A stretch of DNA of 64,000 nucleotides from Begonia masoniana (taxonomy: Eukaryota > Streptophyta > Magnoliopsida > Cucurbitales > Begoniaceae), in the NCBI GenBank assembly GCA_022432975.1, contig CM039508.1, forward strand, positions 20,611,779 through 20,675,778, read 5' to 3'. Shown here piece by piece: positions 58,944-64,000 of this stretch. Below the pieces are notes generated by a model, which searched no databases, was not told the origin of the DNA, and worked only from the letters and a program-made list of their open reading frames with translations. The position numbers and the translations under genes are program-made. How positions within the stretch are numbered: the first letter of the stretch is position 1; every line of letters starts with the position of its first letter.

Positions 58944-61229
58944 TGTAACGCCCCGAGTTATCTGAACCCGGTTCGTCACACAATGCCCGTACATGACTAA
59001 AATTTCTACTATATATATATATATATATATATTTTTTAAAATAAACTTGCAGCGGAAATCATTTGAAATGTTAAGGAATAATCGGTCAAAGATATAGAAG
59101 TTTGAATCGTGAAAACACTTTAAAAGTTGCAGAAGTCAAACGCATCCGCCGATGAGTAAAGTCAACGGAAGAAGCAGAAAACAACCAAAATAGAAGACTC
59201 CTGCCGATGACGTCAGTCGAATGAAAAACAAAGGACATCTCTCGGTAGACTGTATCTACCGGTGGCTAAACGACAAAATGCACACTACATCTTTCGATGA
59301 CGTCAGCACGCATCTGCCGATGAGTTTACTGAGACATCATCTGATGGACTTAAACCTACATCTTCCGATGACGTCAGCTCGCATCTGCCGATGAGTTTAC
59401 TGAAACATCATCCGATAGACTTAAACCTACATCTTCCGATGACGTCAGCTCGCATCTGCCGATGAGTTTACTGAGACATCATCCGATAGACTTAAACCTA
59501 CATCTTCCGATGACGTCAGCACGCATGTGCCGATCACTAAACGTCAAACGCAGTACCCACTCATACCGGTAGGGCAAATCCTACATCTTCCGATGGAACA
59601 AACCTCATGTACCGATGACTTTACTGATACATCATCCGATGACTATTCTTAAGGCATCTTCCGATAGAAATAACCTACATCATTCGATGACTTTTCTTAA
59701 GGCATCTTTCGATAGAAAAATTACTCGACTTCTACCGATGGACCAAACAACATGGCAGTAGACTTTACTATAAATCAAGAAAGTCCCGACTATCAAAAGG
59801 ACTTAAATATTTTACCAAAAACCATTCAGAGGCAGTTTAAATCATTGTATTGCTCAAATTCAGTAAAAACAACATTTTAAAATCCAACGGAACCCTAATG
59901 TCAGGAAATCTCCAAAACTAATTCAAAAGGTTGCTACCACTACTGTCATGAAAACCCCATGTACTCAGATTGAATCATTATCAATTAGACCTTCACAACC
60001 GCTGACACCAGTTAACCCGCCTCATCAGTTTACCAGACCGGAGTATGAATGTACCCCTCCAACCACATCTACTGATCTGTGCACACGGGAAATTCATCTG
60101 CAGTAATCTCTTCACCTACATCACAAAACTCATCTATTAGCCTAATGCTAAGCAAGTAAAGCAAGAAATGAAATGTGTGCTGAAATGTAACTAAATATGC
60201 AGTTTCTACTTTCAATCCTCAGTTATGTTGCATTCGTTCACTGGTCTGATGATCCTTGATACAATGGGAGGTGGATCGGTTTTCCCAGAGTATGAATCCA
60301 TATATTCAATTAAGAGGCGGATTAATTCCCTGAACAGCTGATTTGATCCCTGATACAATAGGAGGTGGATCAATTTTCCCAGGGTATGAATCTATATACT
60401 CCATTAAGGGGCGGATTAATTCCCTTAACAGCTGATTTGATCCCTGATACAATGGGAGGTTGATCAATTTTCCCAGGATATGAATCCATATGTTCGATTA
60501 AGGGGCGGATTAGTTCCCTTAAAAATATACTGTTACAATCTGTTCACATCTCACCATGCTATTTCATGTAAATTCATTTTCGTTTTCTTTCAAAATATGA
60601 TGCATGGCAACTGAAAAGAAACATTCATTCATGCACACACAAATCCTACTGTTTTGTGATGTAGGCCCGAAGGCACATACAAACTTTACTTACCTGGTCT
60701 CCTGAAAAAACTTGGTTGCAAGCTACTTCGGGTATTACTCAAACCTAAAACCATAGACAGAGCATACATTAAATTTCCTCTAATCTACATTCTAAACCAC
60801 TAGAAATCTAAGGGAAACTGTTTTGGGAATTCTAGTCATTGTGCATTCCCGATTTAACCTTAAACCGAAACCACCACTCGTTTACTGCCTTCTCAAAACC
60901 TCATATATCATCCCTCCTATCAACGATAGATACAATGTAACAAGAAATAGAAGCAAAACTCACCGAGTTCGGAGGAAATTGCTGGAGGAAGTCGAAGGGG
61001 GTCTCCTATCGCGCTCTGCTAAGTTGAGGAGCTGAGAATGGAGGGGAAACGAAATAAACAGTGGCGGCTACTTCATTAATAGTTTCCTTAAATACGTTAA
61101 CCTTTATTACTATCAGATTACCAAACTGCCCTCCCTTAGTCATACATTAACCTAGTCATTAATCCTCCATAACAATAATGTCTCACGATTTGATTAAATA
61201 ATTAGATTGTGATTAAACCGGGTGCTACA
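58944..61229 (-). repeat. Outer right (5') LTR
   Basis: 2286 bp. TGACGTCA at 59298, 59369, 59440 and 59511, 71 bp apart. It differs from the left LTR at scattered bases (for example TCATCTGCAG, CTTTCAATCC), so these two are the original pair and the middle one is derived. Confidence 0.93.
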
Positions 61230-62636
61230 AGAAAAGACTAAGATTATGTAATTTATATAATGGATCAGTGCGGGTAGTAAGCAAGTATGGCACATGACAT
61301 GTTTATGGCAAGTTATGTGGTCTACGAAGTAGACGAAGGCAAGTTATGTGGCTACGAGGTAGACGAGGGCAAGTTAGTGCCTGTGCCTACTCTTACGTAA
61401 ACCCCCCTTTTCCTTTATGTACGAAACAAGAACAAGAACACGAACAAGAACATGATTCCCATGATATGATTAAGAATACGAACATGAATATGACTCCCAT
61501 TATTTGAATAAAGAACCTGAACATGATTTTATTGAGTATGCACTCATGAGTATTTTGTATATGTTGCACTCCTTACTAAGCATGAGGCATATAGTTTGAA
61601 CCTTATGATGTAGGTGAAGAATTGAATGGTGAGGATTTCAATCCAAGTGATAATGTCTAAGAAGGTTGCTGGATGGTACTCGTGAAGGAATTTGTGGCTG
61701 GGAAGCGATTTGACCCAAGCAGTGTGCTCTTAATCTATCATGGTATAAGGCAATGAAATGGAAGTATAAGTAGGAAAGATTCTTGATGTTCATGAACTAT
61801 AAAAGACTTTAGGATTAAAGGATTTTCATCAGTTTTTCCTTAAGTCTTCTGCTACGTATACTTATATTTTTATGAGTAGAATGATTTTCTTTTGAAATGA
61901 GATGTGAAATTATTTATAGAGTCAGATCCAGAGAGCTAGCCGAACGTTCACCAGGGAGGGCGATTGATCGGCTGTCAATGTGTTCTGTTTCGTAAGTAAA
62001 AACAGTCGTCTAGAGTTGTAAGTAAGTCGTCGTCCAGAATTGAATGGACGAATACGTTGTCCAGATTAAGTGGATGAGTCATCGTCCAAAGTTAAGGGCG
62101 AGTTCGAGTCCAGAAAACGAAGTTGAGATGTCGTCCAAAATGATGTCGTTCAAATTAAGGTTGTCTGAAATGATATCGTCCAAAGTGGTCGTCCAAAGTA
62201 AGTAGTCACGTGGACTGTGGACGATAAAGTCACGTGGTCCGTGGACGATAAATTTAAGTAATTTTATGGACGTTGGTCTGTGGACGATGAGTCTATATAA
62301 CCTGTGAGTGATGAAGTCACGTGGTCTGTGGACGACGAAGTTACTTGAACAGAGAGTGATAATGTTTAACAGTCAGCGGACGAAAGTGTTAAAGTAGTCC
62401 GTGGACAATTAAGTCGCCCGATCTTGCAGATAAGATGGTTGCCCGAGTTATGTCTTTCGACTCTGTGGATGAGTACGCCGTCAGATACATGAAAGAGTCG
62501 AGTTCTGAGAATTTAGGGTTTTTTATTTGTTGTTTTAGACGTCCGAGAGTTTCAAAATTTTATAAGTAGATGTTCCATGACATAAAATGATTAAGTTTAA
62601 GTTAAGAATATGCCGCGACCTACTGGGGTCGTGACA
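61230..62636 (+). repeat. 3' LTR of the outer element, second part
   Basis: Matches 29768-30540 joined to 39485-40116, with the AAAAC site near 61998 present once and empty. It ends GGGTCGTGACA, followed by GAGTT. Confidence 0.92.
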
Positions 62637-62641
62637 GAGTT

Positions 62642-63020
62642 TGGATTCACTTAAGGAAAGAAAGATTTGCCAACAAAAAAAATGAACAAGTTGCAACCTC
62701 GAGAAGATAGTCCCTTCCAAGTGTTGGAACGCATCAATGACAACGTTTACAAGATTGATTTACCTAGTGAATATGGAAATGTAAGTGCTACTTTTAATAT
62801 TCATAACTTATCTTTATATGATACAGTGTATTCGAGGACGAATCTTTTTTAGGAGGGAGAGAATGATGTGAATCAATGTGCAACCAACTTCAAGCCTAAA
62901 GTTAAAGATTTATGTCAAGATATTGGAGGCCCAATGACAATATAAAGAACTAAGAAAATACATGGAGGTTTATATGGATTGATTCTTGAAATCCAAGAGA
63001 AAGATTTTTTTCAATAAGAG
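62642..63020 (+). pseudogene. CRM-like integrase tail running into the LTR
   Basis: The fragment resumes the reading cut at 28799: VWIHLRKERFANKK, then in another frame SPFQVLERINDNVYKIDLPSEYG and SATFNIHNLS (62667-62852). A TAG at 62850 is followed in the same frame by EGENDVNQCATNFKPKVKD and, after entering the LTR at 62864, a GGPMT..RTKK stretch like the CR motif of CRM elements, whose pol overlaps the 3' LTR. Confidence 0.7.
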
Positions 63021-63388
63021 CTGAAATTAATAAATTTATTTAGTATTGAAGAGGATGCTTTGGAAGTAAAAGAGGGTGAAATTATTTGAGTATTTAGAAG
63101 ATATTTTCTTGACAAGAAAACATGCACATGCAAAATCCATGCAGATTTTTCTTTTCTCAATAAAATTGGCAAGCACTTATTTCCTAATTCTTGAAGGAAA
63201 GTGGGACATGAATTTAGGAAGTAGAGCCATAAAATTTATTAATCAAATTGATCCAAGTTTCTTTTTATTATGTGGTCAAAGTTTCCTTTTGTTTGGTTAC
63301 TTAATTTCCCTTTGTTTTAGTCTAGTTTACTTTTATTAATTTGTTAAGTTTTCTAATATTTAGATGTTTCCTAATTACTATCTTATTA
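62864..63388 (+). repeat. 3' LTR of the CRM-like element, truncated by insertion
   Basis: It follows a purine tract (AGGAGGGAGAGAA) and matches 21803-22335 with clear divergence. After CTTATTAC the match stops and a hAT-like end begins. Confidence 0.85.
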
Positions 63389-64000
63389 CTAGGGATGAGC
63401 AAAAACTGGCCCGAACCGAAGAACTAGACTAGAACCGACAATTTGTTCCTGTTCTGGTCGGTTTTGAGGAAAAAAAAGAATTTTGGTTTTGTGTAATGCA
63501 GAACCAAAATTCTCAGTTCGGTTCTCGGTTATAATGAGACAGAACATGGAGAACCGACCCGGACCACTACCAGAATGCCTTAGCCTCATGCCCTAACTAT
63601 CGCCGACTCGAGTTTCTATTTCTCACTTCTCAGTTGATAGTTCTCACTTCTCTGATCTCTCAGTCTCATCTTCGCAAATTGCAGAGACACAGACTCAAGT
63701 CTCTCGCCCTCGCCCTCGTCAAAAACTCGCATTCTCTCACCCTCGCCCTCGTCGAAAACTCGTCGTTCGACCATCAACCAACGAAGGTAAGGTAAGCTTT
63801 TTTGTCTTTACCCCTTGAATTTGATTTGGTTCACTCCAGTCCACATCGTCTTGTTGTGTTTTTCTGGTGAACGTTTCTGTCTTAATTTGGAGTCTCCTTC
63901 GGCCAAGAAATTGGTAAATCTGAGGAGCATATTGTTGTTAGTTTTGTGTCATTTTTGTTAAACATTTTCGGATCACCTTTAAGTGTGTCTTGATGTTTTG
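63389..64000 (+). mobile_element. 5' end of a hAT-like element, runs off the window
   Basis: It begins TAGGGATGAGCAAAAACTGG, typical of terminal inverted repeats of plant hAT elements, directly after CTTATTAC, which would be the 8-bp target duplication. A C/T-rich leader with CTCGCCCTCGCCCTCGTC repeats and a splice-donor-like GAAG|GTAAGG near 63787 suggest the 5' UTR of a transposase gene beyond 64000. The other end is not visible. Confidence 0.6.

Larger units (their letters stand above)
44257..61229 (-). mobile_element. Three-LTR tandem Tekay/Del-like chromovirus
   Basis: Flanked by AGAAA (44252-44256, 61230-61234). The order is LTR 44257-46535, body 46536-51207, LTR 51208-54272, body 54273-58943, LTR 58944-61229. 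The bodies are nearly identical and share the same nonsense codons, so the second arose after the element was already dead. The middle LTR looks like the right LTR on its left side and like the left LTR on its right side, as expected from unequal crossing-over between the two LTRs of sister copies. Confidence 0.9.
28800..62636 (+). mobile_element. Non-coding (LARD-like) Gypsy element hosting two insertions
   Basis: Bounded by the duplication GAGTT (28795-28799, 62637-62641). The 5' LTR is 28800-30540 plus 39480-40116, ending CGTGACA, followed by a PBS at 40121-40130. The internal part (40117-42430) shows no gag or pol domain. The 3' LTR (43919-44256 plus 61230-62636) lacks its first 630 bp or so; a 17-bp minisatellite stands in its place and no PPT is visible. 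Each LTR supplies the empty site for the other's insertion: the GTAAAAACAGTC around 62000 shows the 30541 site uninterrupted, and about 29763-29772 shows the 44257 site. With no pol it must depend on a partner, as LARD-type elements do. Confidence 0.85.
21803..63388 (+). mobile_element. CRM-like Ty3/Gypsy chromovirus, split by nested insertions
   Basis: The pieces are 21803-23261, 25625-28799 and 62637-63388, all plus strand. Removing the solo LTR at 23262-25624 and the block at 28800-62636 restores the order LTR, PBS, gag trace, protease, RT, RNase H, integrase, PPT, LTR. The integrase tail breaks at 28799 and resumes at 62642. LTRs begin TGATG and the 5' one ends CATCA. The pol frame appears to run on into the LTR (a GGPMT..RTKK-type motif just inside it), a feature described for CRM centromeric retrotransposons. 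LTRs are visibly diverged and pol is full of stops, so it is the oldest layer here. The right LTR is cut by a hAT-like element at 63389. Clade assignment is moderately sure. Confidence 0.8.

Overview
This window is repeat-dense nuclear DNA from a flowering plant, probably a eudicot; I cannot name the species. Nearly all of it is LTR retrotransposons inserted into one another, as in pericentromeric heterochromatin. I can support only one ordinary host gene: a small three-exon secreted-peptide precursor of the RGF/GLV/CLEL type on the minus strand at 10833-11311.

Layout. (1) 329-9180 is an almost complete Copia element of Sirevirus type on the minus strand, with 1235-bp LTRs, the target duplication TCTAG, a tRNA-Met primer site and a run of several polypurine tracts. 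Its polyprotein is broken by a 229-bp tandem duplication and two Trp-to-stop changes. (2) 9471-10010 is an LTR-like fragment, and 10833-11311 is the peptide gene. (3) 13095-19005 holds decayed Copia pieces interrupted just after a primer site by a 2555-bp solo LTR (15017-17571, duplication CTTTG). (4) 19555-20074 is a 520-bp foldback MITE of Mutator type, followed by AT-rich repeats. (5) 21803-63388 is one old CRM-like Ty3/Gypsy chromovirus opened by later insertions: a solo LTR at 23262-25624 (duplication TGAAG) and a 33.8-kb block at 28800-62636 (duplication GAGTT). (6) That block is a second element with no recognisable pol. Its 5' LTR is split by a Tekay/Del-like chromovirus (30541-39479, duplication AAAAC). 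Its truncated 3' LTR is split by a three-LTR, two-body tandem Tekay/Del-like element (44257-61229, duplication AGAAA). Between its LTRs lies a pure 17-bp minisatellite of about 58 copies. (7) From 63389 a hAT-like element runs off the window.

How the parts work together. All pol genes here carry stops or frameshifts, so no element is autonomous as written. The LTRs of five Ty3/Gypsy families in the window (both solo LTRs, the outer element, and the two Tekay-like elements) share one layout: TATA box, a 5' splice site, a small central exon of about 46-56 nt flanked by splice sites, and a second 3' splice site just before a family-specific short-motif array. This suggests an alternatively spliced two-intron leader inside the LTR. 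The Sirevirus carries a separate pattern: a GGTGTC motif in 12-nt-spaced pairs scattered through both LTRs and the coding region.
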